Origin: a virus
Direction: 5' to 3' (one strand)
Virus record (IMG/VR): IMGVR_UViG_3300030382_003949
Coordinates: 1-50,748 of that record
Length of the DNA stretch: 50,748 nt
Shown here: positions 27,763 through 34,408 of the stretch, piece after piece
Numbering within the stretch: the stretch's first letter is position 1
How the letters are laid out: the number at the start of each line of letters is the position of its first letter
The notes under the pieces: model-generated
Told to the model about the DNA's origin: nothing
Database searches by the model: none
The model's input: only the letters and a program-made list of their open reading frames with translations
Program-made: the position numbers and the translations under genes

Positions 27763-27982
27763 CCGAATCTGAATCGGATTCGTCCGTATCGATTCTTGGC
27801 TCGCTCACTCGAAGGCTTAGATATGCGTTTCCACCTTTGGAAACGTTCTCCCAAGCCGCCAGTTGGATTTCCTCTCCTTCTACGTTGAGGCTTCCCTTGT
27901 AGGCTGGCTTGTTGTCCCCTTCTTCTCGATAAGTGTTGACGAAGAGAACTCCTTTGTTTGTGTTGTCGTAGTCTTTAGGCAT
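27746..27982 (-). CDS. SSB-like or DUF736-like protein, 78 aa
   Basis: The product is small and beta-rich: NKGVLFVNTYREEGDNKPAY, then a second strand set ending AAWENVSKGGNAYLSLRV. The C-terminus is a short acidic tail ending DSDEVPF, like the D-D-x-P-F tip of bacterial SSB proteins that recruits repair enzymes. The body resembles DUF736-type proteins of phages and plasmids. A single-strand DNA binding role in replication is therefore likely, but the fold is not proven. It overlaps the methyltransferase gene by eight bases. Confidence 0.6.
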   Translation of the reverse strand: MPKDYDNTNKGVLFVNTYREEGDNKPAYKGSLNVEGEEIQLAAWENVSKGGNAYLSLRVSEPRIDTDESDSDSDEVPF

Positions 27983-28808
27983 GGAATAGTTCCTCCTGTT
28001 TTAGTCTGTTGTTTATTATCTTATGGTACTCTGGATTAAGTTCGCATCCTGTATAGTTGCGGCTTAATCTTTTTGACGTTTCCGCCACGGTGCCGGAACC
28101 CATGAAGGGGTCGAGTACCAACCCACCTTCAGGACTGCCGGTTTTTATGCATGGAGTTATCAACTCCATTGGGAACGTGGCAAAATGTGCTTCGGGATAA
28201 CTGGCAACTCTTGTCTGCCATACGTCCCTCTTATTTCTTTTGGGATATTTTGCGTCGTTGGTTGTTTCCATGATGCTTTCATGGTCGTAATAATATTTTT
28301 TGTTCTTGGCAAATAGGAATATGTATTCGTGACTGCTTGTCGGTCTGTCGGTTACTGATTCAGGTATGGGATTGTACTTTGACCATATGACGTCGCTACG
28401 AAGTATCCATCCTCGTTTCTGAAGGGCAAACGCCAATCTCCACGGCACTCCTATCAAATCTTTTGAAGTCAGTCCGGACACGCTCTTGTCTCTGTATCCC
28501 AATCTCTTGGCTCCTGAGAATCCTCTTCTTCCATCTGCATTGATCTCTGCTCCGGCAGCATAGCAGTCGCCTATGTTCAACCAGAACGTACCGTCATCCT
28601 TAGTAACTCTGTACACCTCATCAAAAACAAGGCAGAGTTGCTCAATATAATCGTCAATAGAATCTTCCAATCCTATTTGATTTTCATTTCCGTAGTCTCT
28701 GAGATTGTAGTACGGAGGCGACGTAACCGTAGTATTAACAACGCCTTCGGGAAAGCCCTTCAATACCTCACGGCAGTCTCCAACAAATATTTTGTTAATC
28801 ACGTCCAT
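27975..28808 (-). CDS. DNA methyltransferase (N4-cytosine / N6-adenine, beta-type order), 277 aa
   Basis: The enzyme transfers a methyl group from S-adenosylmethionine to a DNA base. The catalytic motif TSPPYYNLRDYG lies near the N-terminus and the AdoMet-binding motif DPFMGSGTVAETSKRL near residue 235. This order (catalytic first, FxGxG later) is that of beta-class enzymes. SPPY is common in N4-cytosine and some N6-adenine enzymes; the target site cannot be read from sequence. An ATG at 28826 would add six residues, but family members begin like MDVINKIFVGDC, so I use 28808. It overlaps a PD-(D/E)XK-like gene, which may be a restriction partner or a host-DNA nuclease. Confidence 0.88.
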   Translation of the reverse strand: MDVINKIFVGDCREVLKGFPEGVVNTTVTSPPYYNLRDYGNENQIGLEDSIDDYIEQLCLVFDEVYRVTKDDGTFWLNIGDCYAAGAEINADGRRGFSGAKRLGYRDKSVSGLTSKDLIGVPWRLAFALQKRGWILRSDVIWSKYNPIPESVTDRPTSSHEYIFLFAKNKKYYYDHESIMETTNDAKYPKRNKRDVWQTRVASYPEAHFATFPMELITPCIKTGSPEGGLVLDPFMGSGTVAETSKRLSRNYTGCELNPEYHKIINNRLKQEELFHA

Positions 28809-29280
28809 CATGTATCCACATTGCATTGTCCACTGGAAGAAAGGAATTGTTCCTTATCGCCTTGCCTCCGTTTATGGTTTCCTGAGTCTCGGTTTCCCAT
28901 GAATCAAATTTGAAGGCATAATTGCCCTCCTTGTCGGTGATCATCCAAGCCAGTATAGAATCGTCAGGTATGAGGTAAAGGAATCCGTAGAACCTGACCA
29001 TCATCATCTCCGACAGCATTTTTCCGAACTCTATTTTCTTGTGAGTTATCAGCCAAGAGCCGAAATTGTACAGTTGAGATACCGACATGTTTCGGCACTT
29101 GGATTCGAACACTCCGACCAGCTCGTTTCTTTTCACCATGATCCCGTCGCACTTTGCTGCAGATTTCTTGTCCGTTTCAAATATATCCACGTTCAGTTCG
29201 CGTTCTATTCTTTCAATCATTTTTCTTTCGTATTCGAGAGACTTCTGACCTCTTGGAGTGTTTATGTCTAGATTATTCAT
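28795..29280 (-). CDS. PD-(D/E)XK-type nuclease, 161 aa
   Basis: D45 in KCDGIMVK, and E59 and K61 in FESKCRN, make the pattern D-x13-E-x-K of this nuclease fold. An N-terminal helix rich in Glu/Arg (SLEYERKMIERIERELNVDI) precedes it, as in RecB- and Holliday-type nucleases. The 3' end overlaps the methyltransferase start by 14 bases, which suggests that the two work together. The ATG is preceded by a large hairpin (29290-29347) and not by a Shine-Dalgarno sequence, so translation may be controlled. It could be a restriction enzyme, a repair or recombination nuclease, or a host-DNA degrading enzyme. Confidence 0.65.
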   Translation of the reverse strand: MNNLDINTPRGQKSLEYERKMIERIERELNVDIFETDKKSAAKCDGIMVKRNELVGVFESKCRNMSVSQLYNFGSWLITHKKIEFGKMLSEMMMVRFYGFLYLIPDDSILAWMITDKEGNYAFKFDSWETETQETINGGKAIRNNSFLPVDNAMWIHDGRD

Positions 29281-29289
29281 AATGGTAGG

Positions 29290-29347
29290 GAGGCCATCGC
29301 CCTAGGAGCGGGGAGGAAAGGAGGTGTAAACCCCGCACGATGACCTC
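29290..29347 (-). ncRNA. Structured hairpin, element E1 of a repeated family
   Basis: In the minus-strand RNA, GAGGUCAUCG (29347-29338) pairs with CGAUGGCCUC (29299-29290), with one G-U pair. Inside it GCGGGG (29336-29331) pairs with CCCCGC (29313-29308). The loop is UUUACACCUCCUUUCCU. It fills the gap between two minus genes and ends nine bases before the ATG of the nuclease gene. The loop contains CACCTCCTTT, which equals the usual 3' end of bacterial 16S rRNA. A related hairpin is at 35873-35923. Confidence 0.7.
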
Positions 29348-29356
29348 ACAATTCTT

Positions 29357-29689
29357 TTAGGATTTCAAAGCCGATAGTAGTATTAAATATTTTTCGAGAG
29401 GTATTGAAACGTATGGTTCCATTCTGTCGGCACGAAAGATGACTCCGGTCTCTTCCTTCTCGGGCAATACCCATCTTGGAACGACCTTGCGTCTCTTGCA
29501 TCCATAATACAATCCTTCGATCTCGACGTCTCCCTTCTCATGTTGTGCTCCGCCTCTGTCCCTGTTGTAGGCTTCGAGTCCCACTTGAGTCGCTTCCTTT
29601 ACTGCCAGTCTCTGAAGTTCCGCCCCTCTTTGTCTGTTCCTCCGTCCCATTTTCTGGGATTTCGTGGTCAGTTTTCTTTTCATTTTCAT
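29357..29689 (-). CDS. Holliday-junction-resolvase-like nuclease, 110 aa
   Basis: The start region RNRQRGAELQRLAVKEA and the following DRGGAQHEKGDVEIEGL resemble small resolvase or endonuclease proteins of phages (E24, D54 and E56 are possible acidic ligands). In the usual E-x-K motif the acidic residue is replaced, as the sequence reads GCKRRK (about 63-68). The active site may therefore be altered or lie elsewhere. An inner ATG at 29650 is another possible start. The 5' part overlaps the next upstream gene by 152 bases in a different frame. Confidence 0.6.
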   Translation of the reverse strand: MKMKRKLTTKSQKMGRRNRQRGAELQRLAVKEATQVGLEAYNRDRGGAQHEKGDVEIEGLYYGCKRRKVVPRWVLPEKEETGVIFRADRMEPYVSIPLEKYLILLSALKS

Positions 29690-29933
29690 ATTCCTTTTCT
29701 ATTAATTCCACAAACGATTCGATGTTGCCGTTGTACTCCATGTACTTCGCAAGAAGATTGAAGTTGGCGGCAAGTGACGTAGTCACTACTGTTCTGAGGT
29801 GATTTTCGATTGCTCCTATTGACTTCTCCAAAGACGAAACGGCTCTGCGAATGACGTCGATATCCGATATGACGTAATTCACTTTCTTGTCGATCTGTCT
29901 CGTGGTCGGTCTTTTTTCCTTTGTTTTTGCCAT
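29538..29933 (-). CDS. Small helical protein with disordered tail, 131 aa
   Basis: The N-terminus KEKRPTTRQIDKKVNYVISD resembles a conserved start in uncultured marine phage proteins that lie beside replication genes. Helices follow to about residue 85 (ESFVELIEKEYENEKKTD). The last 45 residues are low-complexity and overlap, in another frame, the resolvase-like gene. The tail sequence is dictated by the other frame and is probably disordered. Function unknown. Confidence 0.65.
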   Translation of the reverse strand: MAKTKEKRPTTRQIDKKVNYVISDIDVIRRAVSSLEKSIGAIENHLRTVVTTSLAANFNLLAKYMEYNGNIESFVELIEKEYENEKKTDHEIPENGTEEQTKRGGTSETGSKGSDSSGTRSLQQGQRRSTT

Positions 29934-29946
29934 GAGGTTGTATCTC

Positions 29947-30213
29947 CTATTTTTTTGGCGAGTTGTAGTGTCCTACATACTCTATTTCTTCCGAATCTGA
30001 TTGGGCGTCGTTTGGAATCTCAACCTTTTTCGGTATTTGTACGCCGTTTTTCCTGATTTTTTCAATGTCTTTTCGGAGATTTTTTACCACTCCAATTTTT
30101 GAAGTTTTGTCGAAGAAGTAACTGCTGTTTTCCATCCACTCCAAAGCCTTTTCGATTATGCTCATTTCATTTTGAGATATCCATATTCCGTATTTGCCGA
30201 TTTCAGCTTTCAT
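29947..30213 (-). CDS. Hypothetical protein, 88 aa
   Basis: A compact N-terminal region (KAEIGKYGIWISQNEMSIIE) is followed by a helix with WMENSSYFFDKT and then a basic segment (VVKNLRKDIEKIRKNGVQIP); the C-terminus is acidic. Start and neighbours suggest it is co-translated with the helicase: it overlaps its 3' end by 11 bases. No family is recognised; a helicase accessory protein is possible from position only. Confidence 0.65.
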   Translation of the reverse strand: MKAEIGKYGIWISQNEMSIIEKALEWMENSSYFFDKTSKIGVVKNLRKDIEKIRKNGVQIPKKVEIPNDAQSDSEEIEYVGHYNSPKK

Positions 30214-31552
30214 TTTTCAATTCCTTTTTCTTTTTTTTGTTGAATCTTTTTATTTCGGACATGGCCTGTTCGGTACTGTTCAATATCATGCATCTGTCTC
30301 CAACCACTCCCAATAGTTTGCTCCCTGTTTTTCCGTACCTGTTCTTTCCGAGAACTACTTCTATTCCGTATTCGCCCGACATCGAGTCCTGATAATTGTA
30401 TCTCCAGTCGTAGTACATGAACAGTATCATTTCGGCATCCTGTTCGATGGAGCCAGAATCTCTCAAGTCCCTGAGTATCGGTCTTTTGTTCGATCTGTCT
30501 TCACATGCCCTATTGAGCTGGGACACCAGTATGGCAGCCATATCGTAAGTTTTGGCGGCCCGTTTGTACTGTTTCATGATGCTGTCCACCCTCAACCTGT
30601 TGTCTTCCACTCCTACCACGTCTATGAGACCTATGTAGTCGTCAACCACAACGTCGGGACGATGCTTTCTCACTTCTCTCATGGCTCGGTCTATGTCGAA
30701 AACGTCGTCGTACATTATGAGATTCTTGTATTTGTCGGCAATGATGTTTTTTACGGCCTCCAGCTCCTGAATGTCCTTGTCCTCGAAACTTCCCATTCTC
30801 ATCGTGTGATACGAAAGTGAATCGCTTTCGACTATTATGAGTTTCTTCATCATTTCCACGTTGGACATTTCACGATTGAAAACCAAAACCTTAAGCCCTT
30901 TGTTCAGAAGATTGCTGACTATATTTATGGTCATGGTGGACTTGAAGTGACCGGGTCTTCCCGCTATGACAGTTATCTCGCCTCTCGTCATTCCTCCTGT
31001 AAGGTCGTCTATAGGCTTGAATCCGAATGGAACCACGTGCTCGGTTGTCGTCATGTGTTTGGAAGTGTCTTCGAGAAGTTTGTCGAGATCAAAGTCTTTG
31101 CGGATACGCAGATTGAGTATGTCTTCTATTTCACGATTCAGTCTCTGCAGGGCCGTATGGGCTCCGTCTCCGTCCATATCCATCACTTTCTCTATTCTTC
31201 TAGATTTGTCTATGACCTTTCTTAGCAGCCATTTTTCGTAGACCAACTTCGCATAATGTTCGGCGTTTGCCGTAGTGGCAACTTCCTGAATCAGTCCCGT
31301 GAGATAATATCCGGGCGATTCCAAAGTCGTGTTCTTCGGCATCTGAGACAAAATGGTTATCGGGTCTATAACCGACGATCCTTCCCTGTGAAGATCGAGT
31401 ATGCATTTCCATATCTGTTGATGTGCCGAGTCGTAGAAAACCTTCTCTTCAGGAATATACTGAGATATTTGATCAATTACGGCGTTGTCGGTCATTGATT
31501 GACCGAGTATGAGACGCTCGGCCTCTAAGCTATGTGGAGAAAGACTGTTCAT
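30203..31552 (-). CDS. dnaB: DnaB-like replicative DNA helicase, 449 aa
   Basis: The product is a hexameric 5'-3' helicase for unwinding the fork. The N-terminal domain (about 1-110) starts with the usual PHSLEAERLILGQSM. The RecA-like domain has Walker A GRPGHFKST (198-206), Walker B VVVDDYIGLI (301-310), the VSQLNR element (343-348), LRDSGSIEQDAE (363-374) and a candidate arginine finger in KNRYGKTG (403-410). The Walker A differs from the usual GRPSMGKT but keeps K-S/T. The length is normal for DnaB. Neighbours are annealing protein, nucleases and SSB-like protein. No primase domain or loader gene is recognisable nearby. Confidence 0.92.
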   Translation of the reverse strand: MNSLSPHSLEAERLILGQSMTDNAVIDQISQYIPEEKVFYDSAHQQIWKCILDLHREGSSVIDPITILSQMPKNTTLESPGYYLTGLIQEVATTANAEHYAKLVYEKWLLRKVIDKSRRIEKVMDMDGDGAHTALQRLNREIEDILNLRIRKDFDLDKLLEDTSKHMTTTEHVVPFGFKPIDDLTGGMTRGEITVIAGRPGHFKSTMTINIVSNLLNKGLKVLVFNREMSNVEMMKKLIIVESDSLSYHTMRMGSFEDKDIQELEAVKNIIADKYKNLIMYDDVFDIDRAMREVRKHRPDVVVDDYIGLIDVVGVEDNRLRVDSIMKQYKRAAKTYDMAAILVSQLNRACEDRSNKRPILRDLRDSGSIEQDAEMILFMYYDWRYNYQDSMSGEYGIEVVLGKNRYGKTGSKLLGVVGDRCMILNSTEQAMSEIKRFNKKKKKELKNES

Positions 31553-31758
31553 TTCTTGGACTCCCCGTCAACTGCATAGACATACTTTTCTCCATCGATT
31601 TCAACAACTTTTATCTTATCAACATATCTCGTCGGCATATTTCTCTCAAAATCCAAATTTGAACTTAATACAAGTTTTCTCAAGTGTTTCAACCTTATCG
31701 GATTGTTTTCATATCTGAGGACTTTATACACGCTGTCGTAATAGTAACTGCTAAACAT
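31549..31758 (-). CDS. Small hypothetical protein before DnaB, 69 aa
   Basis: I take the ATG at 31758, which overlaps the upstream stop by eight bases (ATGTTTAG); a longer frame from 31794 would overlap it by 44. The product starts FSSYYYDSVYKVLRYENN and has a basic middle and a beta hairpin (IKVVEIDGEKYVYAVDG). It ends in an ATGA overlap with DnaB, so it is probably made together with it. Some phage proteins before dnaB are helicase loaders or initiators, but there is no visible motif for that here. Confidence 0.65.
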   Translation of the reverse strand: MFSSYYYDSVYKVLRYENNPIRLKHLRKLVLSSNLDFERNMPTRYVDKIKVVEIDGEKYVYAVDGESKK

Positions 31759-32242
31759 CCCCGGAGATGTCCATCTCCCTGACCAGTTTTGCAACAGGTA
31801 TCTTATGGTATCCGTTTGAATCGTTCCACTCCTCTTTATATACGTTTACGATGACTCTCTTTCCTTCTATCATATCCAAAGAAATTAAAGGCAGGAGGTA
31901 TCTTATTTTACCATTTATTTCCTTTTTATTCAAGGAAATTCCGAGATTTTCGAGGAACTTTTTGTAGTGAATGTTGCTGTTTCTCGATCCTGCGTCATAG
32001 TATCTGAACAGTCCTCTGTCCCTTAGGATGCGTCCTTCGAAATCAGGCCCGTTTATTCTATATCGAGGCCAGAACAAATCGCATACTCCACCGCTCTTGG
32101 TGGTTTTCTTTATTCTTTTTCGAAGCCCTATTATAGTTGCTTCGTAGGTTCCCGGCGTTATATTGGATTCTATGCCGCTTTCTTCGTAGAATACCCCGCC
32201 ATCGTCTTCAACGTCCTTGACGAGGTCTTTTATGCCTGCCAT
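31751..32242 (-). CDS. DUF669-like recombination accessory protein, 163 aa
   Basis: The product has the layout of phage DUF669-type proteins: an acidic start, then SNITPGTYEATIIGLRKRIK (about residues 25-44), a Trp/Tyr-rich beta region (CDLFWPRYRINGPDFEGRIL) and KRVIVNVYKEEWNDSNGYHK near residue 128. Such proteins accompany phage annealing proteins and probably bind single-stranded DNA. The start overlaps the annealing protein stop by one base, so the pair is translationally coupled. Confidence 0.55.
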   Translation of the reverse strand: MAGIKDLVKDVEDDGGVFYEESGIESNITPGTYEATIIGLRKRIKKTTKSGGVCDLFWPRYRINGPDFEGRILRDRGLFRYYDAGSRNSNIHYKKFLENLGISLNKKEINGKIRYLLPLISLDMIEGKRVIVNVYKEEWNDSNGYHKIPVAKLVREMDISGDV

Positions 32243-32838
32243 CAGGTCTTGATGACGTAGGAGTCTTTAAGGTCTTGTATGCGGTTAAGGGCCTTCTTGT
32301 AGTTTTTCGAGTTCAAGGTGCCGTCTTCCATATAACCTCTTATGGAGGCCTCGTCTTTTTCGTTGAGTCCCTTGATGGCTCCGCTGATTTCCTTCTTCCA
32401 CACTCCGTTCTTGTTCTTTTCGAGAGAGTTTACGTATTTGTTGTCGTCGAACTTGCCCATGAACACGTCGGCATTGAATCCGATCTTACTCAGCCCTTTC
32501 GTAAGGGCATCTGTGCTTACTTTTTTGGAAAAGTCGTCATCGACTCGGTTGTTGTGGTGATATCTGATGGAGCTGTTGATGGGCAGAGTTCCGTCGTTTC
32601 CGTCGTATTTGTACCAGAGGGTGGCTTGGTACAGGGAAAGCCCAACTTCTTCCATTATGGTAAAATTTTCATCGGAAACTCCCCATCCTATGCCGAAAGG
32701 CCCGAACGTTTCAGTTGCCGTTTTGATTTGGTATTGGGCTCCTATTGCCGTGAACCCTCCACGCTGATTTACTTTTGTCGTGAATTCGGGGTCGGTGGTT
32801 TCAACCGAGCTCCACAAATCCATGTTCTTTTTAGCCAT
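32242..32838 (-). CDS. Rad52/Sak-like single-strand annealing protein, 198 aa
   Basis: The N-terminal region carries QRGGFTAIGAQYQIKTATET, then FGPFGIGWGV and a beta part. The sequence ALTKGLSKIGFNADVFMGKF (near residue 111) is the recognisable block of this phage annealing-protein group. It anneals complementary single strands in recombination-dependent replication or end joining. Length and position before DUF669-like, DnaB and nuclease genes fit. A good AGGAGG site precedes the ATG. Confidence 0.78.
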   Translation of the reverse strand: MAKKNMDLWSSVETTDPEFTTKVNQRGGFTAIGAQYQIKTATETFGPFGIGWGVSDENFTIMEEVGLSLYQATLWYKYDGNDGTLPINSSIRYHHNNRVDDDFSKKVSTDALTKGLSKIGFNADVFMGKFDDNKYVNSLEKNKNGVWKKEISGAIKGLNEKDEASIRGYMEDGTLNSKNYKKALNRIQDLKDSYVIKT

Positions 32839-32881
32839 TGTAGGCCTCCTTTGTTTGTTAAATTGGCGTATTGATGGATTT

Positions 32882-33049
32882 TTACACTTCGTCCATATCC
32901 ACTAAAGACCGATGCATCTCGTCGACTTTTTTTTCGACTCGCGTAAGCCTTAGTATTGTGCTGATCGTGAGAAACATGATCAGAACCATCGTAAATTCCC
33001 AATAGGGAAAGTATTCGCTCGAGAAAAGAGCTTCCCAATAATATCTCAT
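32882..33049 (-). CDS. Small one-TM protein, 55 aa
   Basis: The ATG at 33047-33049 is preceded by AAGGAG (spaced about nine bases), and the frame ends with TAA at 32882-32884. The product has one TM helix (TMVLIMFLTISTILRLTR, about residues 20-37), with a Trp/Tyr-rich N-terminal part (RYYWEALFSSEYFPYWEF) and a charged C-terminal helix. A longer frame on the same strand that runs into the annealing-protein gene is not real. The function is unknown; it may modify the host membrane in early infection. Confidence 0.65.
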   Translation of the reverse strand: MRYYWEALFSSEYFPYWEFTMVLIMFLTISTILRLTRVEKKVDEMHRSLVDMDEV

Positions 33050-33082
33050 TCTTGTACTCCTTGTTTTACTTTGTTGGTAATC

Positions 33083-33376
33083 TTACTCGTTGATGGCATC
33101 CCAGAACTTCTTCAGTTGAACAAGTCTTTTTCTATCATGTTCAACCAGTTTTTCGTCTTCTTGCATCTTATCTTTTTTCCGTTCTCTATCATTTTTTGTG
33201 TGAGCACTCAATGCCTGATTTGCAATCCTCTTCATAGCGGTTTTACTTCCTTCCGACAATGAAATCTTTCTCAATGCCTCCAAGTATATCTGCATGTGAT
33301 TTTCAAGATCGAGAAGCATCTCGTTTATGATGCCGTCCACCCTCAACCTGTTGGTCGTAATTTTTTTATCGTTCAT
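33083..33376 (-). CDS. Charged helical hypothetical protein, 97 aa
   Basis: After an AAAGGAG site the product starts MNDKKITTNRLRVDGIINEM and is almost wholly helical and highly charged (for example HTKNDRERKKDKMQEDEKLV). A coiled coil is likely. The upstream tiny gene (33366-33494) overlaps its start by 11 bases. No family is recognised. Confidence 0.65.
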   Translation of the reverse strand: MNDKKITTNRLRVDGIINEMLLDLENHMQIYLEALRKISLSEGSKTAMKRIANQALSAHTKNDRERKKDKMQEDEKLVEHDRKRLVQLKKFWDAINE

Positions 33377-33494
33377 CAGTTATGATCTCCTTTATTTTTT
33401 TAACGTAGGGGCATGGCAGCATCCTCCAAGCCAACCACACATTTTCAACAGTCATCCCGTTAAAAAGAAGTCTTGCACTTTTGCCCCTAACCAT
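33366..33494 (-). CDS. Tiny protein linking nuclease and helical gene, 42 aa
   Basis: ATG at 33492-33494 overlaps the stop of the Cas4-like gene (ATGGTTAG), and the frame ends at 33366, 11 bases inside the next gene. It is the only long open frame in this gap and keeps the tight overlap pattern of the operon. The peptide is basic and hydrophobic (GKSARLLFNGMTVENVWLAW), with Trp and Pro residues. Too short for standard gene callers; function unknown. Confidence 0.6.
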   Translation of the reverse strand: MVRGKSARLLFNGMTVENVWLAWRMLPCPYVKKIKEIITDER

Positions 33495-34272
33495 TCAATC
33501 CTCCACCGCAAGGTTCATAGAAGTTGCAGTATTTATCGTTGCATTCCCATTTGTAGACGGGAGATATTCCGAGATTCACGTCCGGAATGTTGCCGTCCTT
33601 AACAAGTTCGTTTACAGTTGTCCAATATATCATAGCTTCATCTATGAATTCTTCACCAATATCCACTTCTTTCATCTTTGAATTGTCTTTGTTGTAGTAG
33701 CATATTTTCATGGATATGCTTTCAAGTTCGTAAAATCTTTTGGCCCATAGCCCGTAGGTGGCAAGTTGTGTAAAGTAATTCGTTGATGGGTTTGGATCGG
33801 GATACCTGCCAAACATTTTCTTCCACTTGAATGAATTGCATGTCTTTATGTCATAGAGAACGTGATCGTCTCCTTCAGCATCGAGTAGAGCCAAGTCGAT
33901 AAAGCCACGGACGTTTAAATCTTCAAGGTATATTTCTTTTTCTATCAGCAATGGGAGTCCATATTGCACGGCGTGGTCGGTAACGGCCTTCTGTACGTCT
34001 TCATGAACGAGATTTCCGAGCCTGAACAATCTTCTGGTGGTTTCATCGACTGGCTTTCTTTCGGAAGCATCTATCCGTGTACTGAAGTAATGCTTTCTCG
34101 CACATAAACCGGCCACACTGCTGTGAAACCAAGAATTGTCCTTGTACCGTGAGGCGACGTGTTTTTCGTCCAAGCCGACAAGGTACTGATTATATATTGA
34201 GCTGAGTTTGTTTTCCGTTTCCATTTCCACCTTTTTGATCCTTTCGGATATACGGAAATTACTTAAATTCAT
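33487..34272 (-). CDS. Cas4/RecB-like nuclease with candidate 4Fe-4S cluster, 261 aa
   Basis: PD-(D/E)XK exonuclease motifs in order: H90 in GNLVHEDV, D126 in GFIDLAL, D141 and K143 in YDIKT, and Q169 to Y173 in TQLATYG. Four cysteines, C57 (LCARKHYF) and C244, C249 and C255 near the end (ECNDKYCNFYEPC), match the plan of Cas4 and AddB-type proteins, where one N-terminal and three C-terminal Cys hold an iron-sulfur cluster. The likely role is 5' or 3' end processing in phage recombination. No cas1 or cas2 lies nearby, so it is not part of a CRISPR system. It is the first gene after the palindrome region. Confidence 0.8.
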   Translation of the reverse strand: MNLSNFRISERIKKVEMETENKLSSIYNQYLVGLDEKHVASRYKDNSWFHSSVAGLCARKHYFSTRIDASERKPVDETTRRLFRLGNLVHEDVQKAVTDHAVQYGLPLLIEKEIYLEDLNVRGFIDLALLDAEGDDHVLYDIKTCNSFKWKKMFGRYPDPNPSTNYFTQLATYGLWAKRFYELESISMKICYYNKDNSKMKEVDIGEEFIDEAMIYWTTVNELVKDGNIPDVNLGISPVYKWECNDKYCNFYEPCGGGLNG

Positions 34273-34318
34273 TAAGTTTCAAAAACCTTTTTTTTAAAAT
34301 ATTTATTTTTTTTGGGTA

Positions 34319-34351
34319 ATATATATATAATATAATATATATATCATATAT
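34319..34351. repeat. TA-rich tract beside the large palindrome
   Basis: Almost only alternating A and T with two small slips, continuing into the left arm of the palindrome at 34347. It should melt easily or bend. A matching TA tract lies beside the GCTAT repeats at 42411-42430. Confidence 0.8.
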
Positions 34352-34382
34352 GGCTATAGCCTTGCAAGGCCATAGCCATATA
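34347..34382. promoter_or_regulatory. Near-perfect 36-bp palindrome, candidate operator, terminator or origin element
   Basis: Two 18-bp arms meet at CTTG|CAAG with only one mismatched pair (34358 with 34371). The core reads GGCTATAGCCTTG on the left and CAAGGCCATAGCC on the right. It lies in the 136-bp gap between the ParB-like gene and the Cas4-like gene, both on the minus strand. It can be a DNA-binding site for a dimeric protein, a cruciform, or a terminator of the ParB-like transcript. A second palindrome CTCTTTAAAGAG is at 34388-34399. Confidence 0.75.
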
Positions 34383-34387
34383 CTGCC

Positions 34388-34399
34388 CTCTTTAAAGAG
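34388..34399. repeat. Perfect 12-bp palindrome CTCTTTAAAGAG
   Basis: It lies ten bases after the ParB-like stop on the minus strand and six bases before the large palindrome. It may add to the end of the ParB-like transcript or be a protein-binding site. Confidence 0.6.
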
Positions 34400-34408
34400 A
34401 ACTTACTA

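Noticed and set aside
28638-28913. Plus-strand ORFs opposite to the replication genes
   Set aside because: They are opposite-strand shadows of the methyltransferase and nuclease genes and have no own ribosome sites.
32769-33038. 89-aa minus-strand ORF
   Set aside because: It runs into the start of the annealing-protein gene in another frame. A 55-aa one-TM protein with a good ribosome site fits the gap better.
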